Shown: positions 9,850 to 22,225, counted from the first letter of the stretch. The stretch is DNA of 64,000 nt from Zeus faber (GCA_960531495.1 OY482853.1:1614065-1678064), one strand, 5' to 3'. Numbers and translations are program-made. Notes: generated by a model from the letters alone, not told the origin.

Positions 9850-12800
9850 TACAATAAACAATCTCAGACGATATCGAGTCCAGTATCACGATATTGATAT
9901 TATATTGATGTATGATTGGGAATAACCAGACATTGTTTTCTGAAGTAATGGTTCTCAGTTTTGAGCGATTTACCTTTGTGATAGAAAATACACAAATTGA
10001 TACTTTATTCTGTATAAAAAAATGGACGATGGTTTAAATGTAGCTTCATAGCCGGTGTCAGCTTGTGTGACATCACAAAAGGGATTCTGGGCGTATGTGC
10101 AGGTGTCTGCGACGTTCCTCTGAGTTTCCTCTCACACTACGTTCTAACAACCTCCTGGTTTGTGTCACAAAGCAACGTCCGGCTCTACTTCCTCTAAAAA
10201 AAGCTCCCTTGGACAGTCTGCCAGACAGACAGGCAGCTCGGCTACTTGTAGTGTATGCTGTGTGCTCTTTTTTTTCTCTCCTATTTTGCAAAACACATTT
10301 TGGTGAACAAAGCTCTCAGTCTGTTTCTGATATGAAGGACTTATATCATAGACCGAGCATCGAAAAGTTCTTTGACACCTGATAAAGGTCAATATTAACG
10401 ATAAAACATGGTAAATAACACATATTACCAAAAATAATGCCCTTTGGTAGTCAGTGCACGACTCTGCTTGGATATTTCTTTACATCTCTTCAATGTATTT
10501 TCTTTCCTGCCCTTAGAGGCCGCAGTGCAGTAAAGTAACCCTGTTTTACTGATAATATTTTCCTCAGATGAAGCTCCAGGTCCTGTTTGCCTCCTCAGCC
10601 TCCATCCGCTGATCTGCAGCATCCAGGTGCCTGGGACCACCTGCTCCCCACATACAGCTCACACGTCTTATTCCACATATCATTCCAGGTATAAATCCAT
10701 CCACATATCATTCCAGGTATAAATCCAGCCATGAATCTATTATTCAATAAATTATTCTAACTATTATTCTAGATGTTAATCTATTATTCCAGATATTATC
10801 TAGATATTATTCCAACTATTATTCCATATATTATTCTAGATATTAATCTATTATTCCGGATCATATCCAAGATATTAATCCAGATATGAATTTATTATTC
10901 CAGATATTAATATATTATTCCAGATATTATTCCGACGATTATTCTAGATATTATTCCAACTATCATTCCAGATATTATTCCAGCTATAATTCCAGCTATA
11001 ATTCCAGCTATTATTCTAGATATTAGTCTATTATTCCAGATAGCATCCAAGATATTAATCCAGGTATGAATATATTATTCCTATTATTCCTGATATTATT
11101 CCAAATATCATTTCAGCTATTATTCCACCAATTACCCCAGATATTATTCCAGATATGAAACTATTATTCCAGATATTATTCAAGCTATTACTCCAGATAT
11201 TATTCTAAATATCAAGCTATTACTCCAGATATTACTCCAGACATTATTCTAGATATCAAGCTATTATATTTATCTATAAATTATTCCAGCTATCATTCCA
11301 GCTATTAATACAGATATTATTCCAGCTATTAATACAGATATTATTCCAGCTATTACTCCAGATATTATTACAGCTATTACTCCAGCTATTATTCTAGATA
11401 TGATTCTGTATATTATTCTCAATATCATTCTATATATCATTCCATATATTCTAAATATCATTATATTATATCATTCCAGATATCATTCTCAATATCATTC
11501 CAGATATCATTCTATATATTATTGTAGATATCATTCTATTAATTATTCTAGATATCATTCCAGATATAATTCTATATATTATTGTAGATATTCTATTTAT
11601 TATTGTAGATATCATTCCAGATATTATTCTATTTATTATTGTAGATATTCTATTTATCATTCCAGATATTATTCTATATATTATTGCAGATATCATTCTA
11701 TTAATTATTCTCAATATCATTCCAGATATTATTTTATATATTATTGTAGATATCATTCTATTTATTATTGTAGATATCATTCCAGATATCGTTCTATATA
11801 TTATTTCAGATATTATTCTATTTATTATTCTAGATATCATTCCAGATATCATTCTATATATTATTGTAGATATTCTATTTATCATTCCAGATATTATTCT
11901 ATATATTATTGCAGATATCATTCTATTAATTATTCTCAATATCATTCCAGATATTATTTTATATATTATTGTAGATATCATTCTATTTATTATTGTAGAT
12001 ATCATTCCAGATATCGTTCTATATATTATTTCAGATATTATTCTATTTATTATTCTAGATATCATTCCAGATATCATTCTATATATTATTGTAGATATTG
12101 TATTTATTATTGTAGATATCATTACAGATATTATTGCAGATTTCATTCTATTAATTATTCTCAATATCATTCCAGATTTTATTTTATATATTATTGTAGA
12201 TATCATTCTATTTATTATTGTAGATATCATTCCAGATATCATTCTATATATTATTGTAGATATTCTATTTATTATTGTAGATAGCATTACAGATATTATT
12301 GCAGATTTCATTCTATTAATTATTCTCAATATCATTCCAGATATTATTTTATATATTATTGTAGATATCATTCTATTTATTATTGTAGATATCATTCCAG
12401 ATATCATTCTATATATTATTGTAGATATTCTATTTATTATTGTAGATATCATTACAGATATTATTGCAGATTTCATTCTATTAATTATTCTCAATATCAT
12501 TCCAGATATCATTCTATATATTATTGTAGATATTCTATTTATTATTGTAGATATCATTCCAGATATCATTCTATATATTATTGTAGATATTCTATTTATT
12601 ATTGTAGATATCATTACAGATATTATTGCAGATATCATTCTATTAATTGTTCTCAATATCATTCCAGATTTTATTTTATTTATTATTGTAGATATCATTC
12701 CAGATATCATTCTATATATTATTGTAGATATTGTATTTATTATTGTAGATATCATTACAGATATTATTGCAGATATCATTCTATTAATTATTCTCAATAT

Positions 12801-13325
12801 CATTCCAGATTTTATTTTATATATTATTGTAGATATCATTCTATATATTATTGTAGATATCATTCCAGATATTATTGCAGATATCATTCTATTAATTGTT
12901 CTCAATATCATTCCAGATTTTATTTTATTTATTATTGTAGATATCATTCCAGATATCATTCTATATACTATTCTAGATATCATTCTCTATATTATTGCCG
13001 ATGTCATTCTATTTATTATTCTGGGTGTGATTAGCGATGGAGCCCCAAGCCCGGCTCCATAGCACTCACCCAGCATGGAGAAGATGAAGTCCTTGGCCGT
13101 GTGGACCTCCAGAGCCCTCTGGTCGTCGTAGTCTCTCTGGTCGTGCTTGCTGAACTCCTGGATGAGCCGGTTCAGGTCCTCCATCCTGGCTCCGGACCTG
13201 AAGTCCAGCTCCGGGAGGCTGTGCAGCGCCTTGCTCCCGCCGGAGGAGGAGCTCGGCGTGGCGGTGGGGCTGTTCCCGAGGCTGCTGAGGGAGCCCGCCC
13301 GGCTGGAGAGCGCAGGGGCCGCCAT
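7196..13325 (-). CDS. mb21d2: MB21D2, Mab-21 domain-containing protein 2
   Basis: Member of the Mab21/cGAS-like nucleotidyltransferase-fold family; its molecular reaction is not established. Two coding exons on the minus strand: exon 1 13325-13070 (85 codons plus one base) and exon 2 8460-7196, joined by GTGAGT and CAG splice sites in matching phase. The product is 506 aa, close to the human protein (491 aa); the difference lies in a longer Ser/Pro/Ala-rich N-terminus (residues 1-35). Near-identity to vertebrate MB21D2 runs from the PELDFRSGAR motif (about residue 38) to the C-terminal FRIDDKFF. Residues 105-107 (SGG) and the acidic pair D130/D132 in DYDMDF sit where the family has its nucleotide-binding loop and metal-binding acids. 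Human MB21D2 is also split into two coding exons. The 4.6-kb intron is mostly repeats. The single continuous open frame reaching 8530 is exon 2 read into the intron. Confidence 0.96.
8461..10674 (-). other. MB21D2 intron, unique portion
   Basis: Non-coding intron sequence. It includes a purine-rich GAGAGACAGA tract at 9455-9530, two tandem copies of a 20-bp CTGGACTGGATCTCCCAGTG-like unit near 9290, and a (CA)n run at 9765-9847. Nothing else was recognised. Confidence 0.6.
9765..9847. repeat. (CA)n microsatellite
   Basis: An uninterrupted run of about 41 CA dinucleotides inside the MB21D2 intron; likely polymorphic. Confidence 0.95.
10675..13020. repeat. AT-rich minisatellite, 2.3 kb, with 225-bp higher-order repeat
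   Basis: A divergent array of short ATATCATTCCAG, ATTATTCTAT and ATTATTGTAGAT words. The part before about 11400 is loosely organised; the part after it is regular. The segment 11641-11865 is repeated directly at 11866-12090 and looks identical, so larger blocks have been amplified recently. Long frames on both strands (294 and 505 codons of Tyr/Ser/Ile-rich or Ile/Met-rich sequence) arise because the words lack stops; they are not genes. Confidence 0.93.
13070..13325 (-). CDS. mb21d2: MB21D2 coding exon 1
   Basis: Starts at ATG 13325-13323 in a GCC-rich setting and ends in ...MLG at 13070, followed by donor GTGAGT. The low-complexity Ser/Ala/Pro N-terminus (about residues 1-35) is followed by the conserved segment ending in DFIFSML. 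The AT-rich minisatellite begins only about 50 bp beyond the donor. Confidence 0.93.
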
Positions 13326-13930
13326 GACGGTCTGAGGAGACGGGGAGGGGACGGGAGCGAACGACCCGCTCCTGGCGAACGATCGGTTAAATGGAGTCAG
13401 TGTGCGCTGTCACTCATCGGCATGTGGGAAAAAGACGTTTGGCATAAAGGGATGTGGTGTGAGCGATGTGACCGCTCCACACCTTCACATTCCACCGAAA
13501 CAATACTTTTGACAGATTTAAAAAACGTGTATTTCACACTTGGTCATTTCTCTGCCGGAATAAATCATTTTGAGAGAATCGGAAGGTTTGTAGTTTGAAT
13601 GTTTTTCTCCCTTGTAAGTGGCTTTGGATGAAAGCGTCTGATAAATGACTACATGTAATGTAAATGTTTTTCCGGGGCGCTCCGTTTGCAGTCTTCCGCC
13701 GAAACGACGAGCGCAGAGCGGCCACCGCTGCTGTCGCTCTCGCTCAGGAACGTTCTCCTCGATCACCGCGACACCGACTGAGCCAAAGCGAACCACTCCT
13801 TTCACCGAGCGACTCGTCGAGGAGCGAGTCCCTGAAAACGGCGACGAAGCGCTCATCACCGCCGAGGAAACGACGCCTGGGGGGGGGGGGGCACCGGAAG
13901 ACTGCGGCCTGGCCGCTCTGGGGGTTTCAA
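13326..13930 (-). promoter_or_regulatory. MB21D2 5' flank, putative promoter and 5' UTR
   Basis: Sequence upstream of the MB21D2 start on the minus strand. It becomes CpG-richer toward the start codon (13326-13390) and again at 13670-13870. It contains a SINE tail (13613-13668) and a run of about ten G at 13880. No TATA box was seen near the start; the transcription start cannot be placed. Confidence 0.35.
13613..13668 (+). mobile_element. Truncated SINE/L2 3' tail
   Basis: About 56 bp matching the tail of the SINE at 3168-3388 (GTAAGTGGCTTTGGATGAAA followed by AGCGTCTG and ATGTAA-type repeats). The tRNA-like head is missing, as expected of a 5'-truncated copy. Confidence 0.75.
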
Positions 13931-14462
13931 ATTAAAAGCCGCCATGGCGAAAAATGTCAAAACGTCTGGCACGACTAACCACTAATTTCACATTTTCAAT
14001 CTTTAATTTCATTTATAACATAGTCAATCAAATGTATGCGTCCATAACTAAACATGTATTTTTATTTAAGGAGATGTCGATTACATGGCCATTAATTTGA
14101 AGGTGAAGGTTGACAATCAGAAGTTATTGAGTGTTTCCGTTGACTGCCCCGCCCCATAGCAACAACCCACGCCCCGCGTCTGGAAACAGCTGTTCGATCG
14201 TGTTTCATTGTTTTACGATTCACATCATCGTCATGATTTGAGAAGAGCAGGACACTGCGTCGCATTCTCAAACACACGAACGAAATGTACATTTTCCCTT
14301 AAAAGCTGTGTTCTTTACATTCATTTTTACTGTTGAGTGTGATTTTATTGATGTTTTTGTTGTTTATTCCCTTTGAAGGGGCTGGAACATGTGTTTATTG
14401 TCTGTGTTTTGAAATGTTTTCATTATTTTTGTTTTTATTGGTGCAGAATGGGCTGCATGGGT

Positions 14463-14518
14463 AATAAACAAAGTGGTTTAACTGGCTAGTCGAAACCAGT
14501 TAAACCACTTTATTTATT
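14463..14518. repeat. Hairpin-forming inverted repeat
   Basis: Arms 14470-14485 and 14496-14511 are perfect 16-bp reverse complements around a 10-nt loop; after one mismatch six more pairs follow (14463-14468 with 14513-14518). Could be the core of a foldback element. It abuts a dispersed repeat on its right, and the related copy at 47307 lacks it. Confidence 0.8.
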
Positions 14519-14870
14519 TATAGGTTTATAAAATACGTTATTATTGTGAAGGTAGTTTTCTGTTCATTTACAAAATGCCATAAATTAATTGTGTTCCCCA
14601 AAATGGATAAATAATGGTGATAAATAATCATGATCACAATATTGACTAAAACACTCTTGAATATCATTTAGCCATAATCATGCAGCGCTACTTCGGATTG
14701 GCGTTAGTTGCAGCATAGGAAACGCACCCCCAGCCTCAAACACCGTCTCATCATAGAATTACACTGTAACCGGGCGGAAGGAATGAACTTCTGCAGTCAC
14801 AAAACACACCCACAGAGAGACAAAGCACACCCCAACGTTGAACTTTAACGAAGGGCCGACGCCCCTGCAC
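14512..14870. repeat. hAT-like fragment plus linked dispersed repeat
   Basis: The part 14512-14690 matches 47307-47490 and ends in GCCATAATCATGCAGCGCTA, the reverse complement of a common teleost hAT-like terminus. The part 14705-14860 closely matches 48008-48160. In the second locus the two parts are separated by about 500 bp, which is another repeat. No transposase frame is present. Confidence 0.65.
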
Positions 14871-14879
14871 CCCCTATTG

Positions 14880-14958
14880 CTGCTGCCTTTATTATTGTTA
14901 TTGTTTTGTCATTGTTATTGTTATTATTGTTATTATTGTTATTGCTGTTTTTATTATT

Positions 14959-14993
<35 letters not shown>

Positions 14994-14995
14994 GT
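14880..14995. repeat. (TTATTG)n and (TTG)n microsatellite
   Basis: TTATTG-type hexamers followed by about ten TTG triplets, 95 bp upstream of the PARL start codon. The Asn-rich and Tyr/Cys-rich frames across it are artefacts. Confidence 0.85.
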
Positions 14996-15089
14996 TTATG
15001 ATTATTGTGGCCGCGAGGGAGCAGAGCGTCAGTTGACCCGGAAGTAGAGCCCTGGACGGGGCGGGGTATCGGGGTCACGGGGCTCCAAC

Positions 15090-18000
15090 ATGGCGTGGAG
15101 AGGCTGTGTGTTCAGGCTGGCCAGAGAGGAGCTTCTCAGGGGAAACAGGTATTTACAGGAAATAAACAACGTTGAGAGAAAACAGAGACTTTACTAAACG
15201 AACCAGAACGGACGCTCCGTGGTTAAAGGGCTGTCGCTCCGGGTCCATCCAGCCTCCTGCAGGGAGCTAAGTGGCTAAGCTACTGTTTACAAGCCTGTCC
15301 TCCAGCTTCCGGTCAGAACTCTGCTCCTACTCCTGAGTTACACACCTGTCCAACCATCCAGCTGCCCGTCTAACCATCCAGCTGCCCGTCTAACCATCCA
15401 GCTGCCCGTCTAACCATCCAGTTACATGTCTAACCATTCACTTACCTGTCTTAACCATCCAGTTACCTTCCTAACCATCCTGCTACCTGTCTAACCATTC
15501 ACTCACAGCAGTTACATGGCAGGTGACAGACAGCAGATGTGAGACATGCATCACTCTGCGAGTAATATGTGATGGTTGAAGTACTCAGACCTTTAACTGA
15601 ATGAAAGTACAAATACCATGACTCAAAAATACTCTGGTAATAGTGAACGTACAATATGGGCATTTCTACTTAATTAAAAGTATATACTGTAAGTACTTGC
15701 TCTTGAATGTACTACAAGTATTAAAAGTCCCAAGTAGTTTTCATATCCAGTTTCCTGATATAACAGCCCATAATACTTGATAAAGTTCTACTGGAGCTGT
15801 TTTCAGCAGATCCTGGTTCCCATTTATAATAAACTGTTACTGGTGTCGGTCATTTACAAGGATCTGGAGCTGATGAACGATGGGCAGGTTGATGGATTCC
15901 ACTCCTGAGGCTTTTTTTTTGCTTTTGATATATAAAAATATGACTTGATATGATTTTTTTATTGGTCTGTTTTCTATATATTATTTTAATATATTGCCCA
16001 GTCCTGGTCTAGTGTAATACCCCGGTCCATGCTGCACTGTGTCTAAGAGTCTCTCTCTCTCTCTCTAGGTGGAGCCAGAGCTTCCAGCAGCGATGCTGCT
16101 TCAGGAGAGCAGCCAAGAAGGCCGAGCAGAAGAAGGGGGTGGAGGAGGAGATGAGCCCCGCCCACACAGAGTCCAGCGAAGCCTCCGCCCACAGGAGGGC
16201 GCCACCACCGCTCCCATGGGAGTCCCACAGCCCCCAGAGCCCCCCGAGGGGCTTCGGCCGGCTGCTCAAACCGCTGGTCTTCACTGTGGGGGTCAGTAGG
16301 AAATACTGTCATTCCTGTTCCACGAATAATACTAGAAAATAATCCTTGAGTTCAACGCATAGTAAACACCTGATTAAAACAGGCCGTTGATGATGTGACG
16401 TAGACTTTGGACCTTTGATGCAGGAAAGTCGTGACAAGTTTGGGAAATGTCAAGTTTTCACAAATATTGTGGAGAGTTTTTGAATTTGCATGAATTGTTG
16501 CGATCTCAAAATCATGACTTCCTGGAGGGATTTCTAGTGGAGTTTAGTTTCCGTGCCACTAGTGTCACTCCAGCGGCGGGTCCTGACTCCATGTCAGTTT
16601 ACAGGCTGCACCTTCGGCGTGGCGGCCATCTGGCAGTACGAGGCGCTCAAGTCCCGCGTCCAGAGCTACTTCGACGAGGTGCGAGCTGATTGGCTGGAGA
16701 AGCTGCGGCCGCAGAAACAGGGAGACTTCCGTAAAGAGGTGAGATTATTATATTATTATTACTGTTATTAATATTATTATTATTATTAATACAATGACAG
16801 GGAGTAGGTCAGATCAATGGCCAAGTTTCCTGCACTCTGATTGGCTGTGGTTACATTTTAGATCAACCAATGGTGGAACAGCTTGAGTGAGGGCCAGCGA
16901 ACGGTCACAGGTAGACCTGTCTGTCTTATACCTGTCTGTCCCTATAACCGCCTCTGTATACCTGTCTCCGTATACCTGTCTGTCTACCTATGTGTCTATC
17001 TGCATACCTGTCTGTCTGCATTCCTGTCTACATACCTGTCTGTCTGCATAGCTGTATGTCCGTCTGCATTAGGCTTGGGCTGATATATGATTAAATCCTC
17101 AAATCATGATCAACTCCATTGATTGACATTGATGACAGATTATTATTATTATTTTATTTTATTTTTTTTAACCCGCCAGGAAAAATGAGAGGAAGTGCAG
17201 TTGACAGGGTTGTGGAGCTGGAGGAGAGAGAGACACTTCCCCGCTATATGAAAATCTTATAATTATAATATAATAATATATAATATCATCTCATGGAGAG
17301 AGATTTATTTTGTTTCCTTTGTTTCTTACTTGTATTGAAAATAAAAAACGTAAACCTAACTCAGGCAGTTTGAGGGGTGACCTGCCTCCCGCCTCCAAAT
17401 ATCGGCGTCGGCCATATTGAAAAAAACATAAAATCCTCGTTTGGTTGGAATTTTCCACGATCACCCAAGCCTAGTCTGCATGTCTGTCTGTCTGTTTGCA
17501 TGTTTGTCTGTCTGCATATACAGTATGTCTGTCTGTCTGCATACCTGTCTGTCTGTCTAGAGTGGAGTAACACTGACTGGAACCTGGTGAACTTCATGTC
17601 ATTGATGTTGTTGTGATGATCAAAATAGATTTAAAGGGCAGTTCCACTTCATGGAGAAAGGCCTTTTTGTACCAACAAAACAGGAAGTCGACCCGGCTGA
17701 GTAAACTCTACTTCCTGTTTCCCAGGGATCATTGCTGCGAACGTGGTGGTTTTCTGCTGCTGGAGGATTCCATCGCTGCAGCGCTCCATGATCAAGTATT
17801 TCACCGCGAACCCTGCGTCCAGTGAGTACACACCGAGTACACACAGAGTACACACAGAGTACTTCACACACAGGGTACTGGTTGTCTACTTTCCTGACTC
17901 TCTCTCCCTGTCTCCGTCTCCACCCGTCTTCCTCTCAGGCACCCTATGTGCTCCTATGCTTTTCTCTACCTTCAGTCATTACTCTCTCCTCCACCTGTTG

Positions 18001-18987
18001 GCAAACATGTACGTCCTGTGGAGCTTCTCCAGCAGCTTGGTCTCCATGCTGGGACCCGAGCAGTTCCTGGCCCTCTACATGTCTGCAGGTAGGACCTCCA
18101 CTTAAACAATCATCCGTCCACCCAAACATCCATCCATCCATCCATCCATCCAAATAAATCCAAAGTTGAGTTGAATAGTAGAATTTCAGTTTGTATAAAT
18201 ATTTCATCTAACCTCACTAGAATCAAGATCAAGATTCAAGATTTTTTATTTGTCACATACATATACATACTTTCATACATATATGCAGTGAATCATGAAG
18301 CCTTAAATCCTGCAGCAGTGAATTTGAGGTAGAATCCTGGTTCTTTATGTTCATCTCTGTGCTCAGGTGTGACATCCACCTTCGTCAGCTACGTTTGTAA
18401 AACGGCGACGGGCAGATTTGGACCTTCTCTGGGAGCGGTAAGACACGTCGCCATGACAACACCAAAACAAACATTAAAACTCTAAGAGGCCGACAGGCTC
18501 CACGTGTTCATCAGAGCTGTACGACACCGAGCTTCTTAACCGGCTCTGTTTTACTTATTCTGATGATAAAACCTTCTCATTATGGGATGCTGCTGGTATT
18601 ACTGGTTCTTATTCAAAATACTGTAGATTGATCAACTGAAACACGCTCATGGTGCAACGCACATCGCAGCCAGCGGGGGCAGCAGGGGGTCGGCACTGTT
18701 TGAAAACCAACAAGGACGGAGAAGTGTTGAAGACGAGGAGCATTGAGCTCCTCCAGGCGTTGGTTTCACTCTGTCAGTCAATGTTAAAAACAAACGAGAA
18801 AACATGAAAAGAACATTTTAAGTTTATTATATTTGGAATATATAGAATATTTTATTTGCATTTCAAAACAATTTGAAGACATTTTAAGTGTTTAACTCTG
18901 ATATAAACAGCTGCTGTGCTCAATGTGTCGGACTCGCTTAGGTCAGAATTTGAAATCAACATTGTAATGTGAAAATGTACACCCAGC

Positions 18988-19033
<46 letters not shown>

Positions 19034-19582
19034 CTGTTCTCTCGCTCTCAGTCTGGAGCCATCATGGCCGTCCTCGCTGCCGTCTGCACCAAGATGCCTG
19101 AAGCCAAACTGGCCATCATCTTCCTCCCCATGTACACCTTCACTGCTGGGAACGTAGGTACCTGTCGCTCTGTCCGTCTCTCTTTCTCTCTCTCGCTCTC
19201 TCTCTCTCTCTGTCTGTCTGCTGTGATGTGATTGGTTCTCTTTCCACGTCAGGCTCTGAAAGCCATCGTTGCCATGGATACGGCCGGCCTGGTTCTGGGA
19301 TGGAGGTTCTTTGACCACGCCGCCCACCTGGGGGGGGCGCTGTCTGGCATGTGAGTCTCTTATTATCTAGCCCATCACTAACCGGTCCCTACTGGTACCG
19401 CCCCAGTATGATGTTGTGCTGCTGCTGATCTCCCATCATGCATTGTGTCCAGATGGTACATCCTGTTTGGCCACGAGCTGATCTGGAAGAACCGGGAAGC
19501 TCTGGTCAAGGTGTGGCACGAGCTGCGGACCAGAGGGGGCGGGGCCAGAGGGGGAGGGGCCAACGGGGGCGGCTCCATCTAG
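15090..19582 (+). CDS. parl: PARL, mitochondrial rhomboid protease
   Basis: Intramembrane serine protease of the mitochondrial inner membrane; the family cleaves PINK1, PGAM5 and other mitochondrial proteins. Ten coding exons: 15090-15148, 16069-16291, 16598-16738, 16862-16910, 17726-17821, 17939-18088, 18367-18437, 19052-19153, 19253-19350, 19453-19582, all GT-AG and phase-consistent, giving 372 aa (human 379). The N-terminus is Arg-rich, as expected of a mitochondrial presequence, followed by a poorly conserved Pro/Ser-rich segment (about residues 45-85). The rhomboid core begins near residue 140. Catalytic Ser264 lies in GASGAIM and catalytic His322 in FFDHAAHLGG, both at the family spacing. 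The C-terminus ends in a Gly-rich tail of three GGG repeats. ATG 15090 is the only start giving the Arg-rich leader. An ETS-like GGAAGT lies about 50 bp upstream and no TATA box is seen. Confidence 0.97.
15340..15505. repeat. Minisatellite, 20-bp unit, PARL intron 1
   Basis: About seven copies of CTAACCATCCAGCTGCCCGT, progressively divergent to the right. Confidence 0.85.
18985..19031. repeat. (TTGA)n microsatellite, PARL intron
   Basis: Eleven or so TTGA/GATT units ending about 20 bp before the acceptor of the exon that encodes the catalytic serine. Confidence 0.85.
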
Positions 19583-20170
19583 CACCCAAACCCGAGGACG
19601 TGAGGAGGAGGAGCTGAAGTTAGGCCAATCAGACGCTGAGCAGCAGGAAGTACAACCAGGACGCTGGTGGTTGCACTTCCTGCACAGGAGGAAAAAGACT
19701 GGACTTGTTTACTGTATCCATGGAAACACGTTGAGATAGAATCCAATTTCCTCCTGATTCACTGGTTTTGGCGTACAGAGTCTTGAGAGACCACAACACA
19801 TCACTTCCTGTTTCCTGTTTGTACAGAGAAGGAATGAAGCTCCGCCCACTCACTGGAAGCAGGAAGTGATGTCATTAGGCCCCGCCCCCTCCAGACCCCT
19901 CAGTATTATGATTCAGTTCAGCTGGACTGAGCGGCTTTTTTGATGTCCTGGTATTTCCATTAAAGACCCAGAATCCATTGCGTTCACTTCCTGGTGGGAC
20001 AGGAATTTGTCAGGCTGACTTCCTGCCCCACATCCATGTTGGAACAGAATCTTGTGTTACTTTGATCTAAGTTTATTAATGTTAAACCTCCACCCATTAA
20101 ACGAATGGAGTTAGAAAATCAAATGTTGGAATGTTCATTTGAACCAAATAAAGTTTATTTAACTGTGACT
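19583..20170 (+). promoter_or_regulatory. PARL 3' UTR with poly(A) signal
   Basis: Follows the TAG stop. An AATAAA signal lies at 20147-20152, directly before AGTTTATTT; an ATTAAA variant at 19957-19962 could give a shorter form. GGAAGT/ACTTCC words recur in opposite orientations across it. Confidence 0.65.
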
Positions 20171-20990
20171 TGGTACGTTCCATGGGGGGGTCTTGATCTG
20201 GTATAATGTTTTTAGTTGCACATATTCTGACTGGGGTGGTCGGTGTCTGGCTCAGAGGCACGTCAGCAGGGCAGGAGTATCGGCCAATCAGAGGAAGGAA
20301 GCTGCTCCGTTCAGTTCAGGACTTTGGACGTTGCGATGGTTGATGGTTAACGAGGGGAAGGCTGCACAGCTGATAGCAGCCGGAGGGGGGGGGCTCTGAA
20401 CCTGCTCACTGTCCAGGATGGAGCTCCCCCTCCTCCTCCTCCTCCTCTCAGGAGCAGCATGAATCTGTTCCACATCATGACCTTTAACCTTCTTCAGGAA
20501 TGGCGCTCCGAGTCGCACAACACCGTCACCAGGATTCAAACCAAAACTTAGAGCTGATTCATTTCTTGTTGTAAGCGATCTATGTCACGGCTTCATATTT
20601 AGGAGTTTGAAATGTATTTATAACACAATCCTTTGTATTTTACAACAGGATTCTGCTTGATCTGTGTTCATCTGTTTGAGTGTAAAGTCCTCAAACTGAT
20701 GAAGGTTGATCTGAGGTCAGAGGTCAAAGAGCTTCAAACGGTGGAGGTTTCAAACCAGTGCCAAATTAAAAACAGTAGAAATACAGCCCCGTCTGCTTTG
20801 CTTGTCCATTAAAACTAAAGCTGTAACTGCATCTGATCGATGAAAGGGAGAAACCGAACCAACAGAACGGTTTGAGGGTAAAAGTCTGAAGCAGAGCGGC
20901 GACGCCCGACGCAACACAAAACAAACGCTTGTTTTTATACTGAAACGTTGATGTTACCTTCTGATTCAAAACAAGTATTACATTTTTATT
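20171..20990. other. Intergenic, no gene recognised
   Basis: Unique-looking sequence between PARL and a microsatellite. Open frames are short and unrecognised. A poly-G/CTCCTC stretch occurs at 20385-20450. Confidence 0.45.
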
Positions 20991-20995
20991 ATATT

Positions 20996-21280
20996 ACAGA
21001 CAGGTAGATAGACCGACAGACAAACAAGGAATGTAGATAGATAGACAGACAGACAGGTAGATAGACAGACAAACAAGAAAGGTAGATAGAGAGACAGACA
21101 GACAGGTAGATAAGACAGACAGATAGACAGAAACATGGATTAACAGACAGGTGGACAGGTAAATAGACTGATGGATACACAGATGGACAGACAGTTAGAT
21201 AGATGGACAGAGACAGAGATAGATGGCAGACAGACAGATAGATAGATAGATAGACAGACAGGTAGATAAATGGACAGACA
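20996..21280. repeat. (GACA)n/(GATA)n microsatellite
   Basis: Interrupted tandem GACAGATAGA and GACAGACAGG units across about 285 bp. Confidence 0.9.
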
Positions 21281-21379
21281 GACGGATGTTTCCACTGTGG
21301 AGCTGATGTGCTCAGAGTTTCAGGTTCATTGACCCTGATCCTGAAACTCTGAGTTTCACTGCAACAAAGTGACTCCGCT

Positions 21380-21472
21380 TCAGAGAGAGAGAGAAAGTGA
21401 TCCCTCGTTCAGAAGGACGGAGAGAAAAAGAGACGGAGAGAGAGATCTACACCTCCAACGGACTCCTGTTCT
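21380..21472 (+). other. Possible 5' UTR exon of the claudin gene
   Basis: A purine-rich GAGAGA segment followed by CTCCTGTTCTG and a GTGAGTT donor at about 21473. The claudin coding exon at 23570 is preceded by a usable acceptor (GGTCGCAG near 23556), which would pair with it. Inferred from splice signals only. Confidence 0.25.
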
Positions 21473-21769
21473 GGTGAGTTCCATCTTAATGACGGACTGA
21501 AGGTTCGGAGCCACACAGAATGTTTGTTGAACCAGTAAAGAAAGGGGACGTTGTATTCTTCAAAATATCTAAAAGTTAAAAATACACATAATAAGAAATC
21601 AAATAAACAATAAACATTTTATATTATTTTCTCATGTTTTTACTTCTTATATGTTACTATGATCTATACAACTACAGTATATTATCATATATCACTGCTG
21701 CTTCTGTGTAGAAATATGTTGTTTTGTTGTATTACTTGTGTTTTTCACATTACAGTTCATGCTGCGTAA

Positions 21770-22225
21770 GCACCCTGCTTAAGGACCCTGCGTAAGCAAT
21801 CTGCGTAAGCACCCTGCGTAAGGACCCTGCGTAAGGACCCTGCGTAAGGATCCTGCGTAAGGATCCTGCATAAGCACCCTGCATAAGGATCCTGTGTAGG
21901 TACCCTCCGTAGGGTTCCTGTGTAGAACCCTGCATAAGGACCTTGTGTAAGGACCCTGCGTAAGGGAAGGGACCTGCGTAGGGTCCCTGTGTAAGGAACC
22001 TGTATAGGAGCCCTGCGTAGGGACCCTGTGTAAGGATCCTGCGTAAGGGAAGGGACCTGTGTAGGGTCCCTGTGTAAGGAACCTGTATAGGGACCCTGCG
22101 TAGAGACCCTGCATAAGGACCCTGCGTAAGGGTTTGACCCTGCGTAGGGACCCTACGTAGGGTTCCTGAGTAAGGATCCTGTATAGGGACCCCGAGTAAG
22201 GGTATGGACACTGCGTAGGGAATAC
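21770..22225. repeat. Minisatellite, GGACCCTGCGTAA unit (left half)
   Basis: About 13- to 15-bp units of GACCCTGCGTAAG type with variants (GTGTAG, GTATAG). It resumes at 22950-23460 after a LINE fragment. Peptides of repeated Gly-Pro-Tyr-Ala type on the minus strand are artefacts. Confidence 0.9.

Noticed and set aside
11466-12983. 505-codon minus-strand frame
   Set aside because: Pure translation of an AT-rich minisatellite (Ile/Met/Ser repeats), matched by an equally open frame on the other strand; inside the MB21D2 intron.
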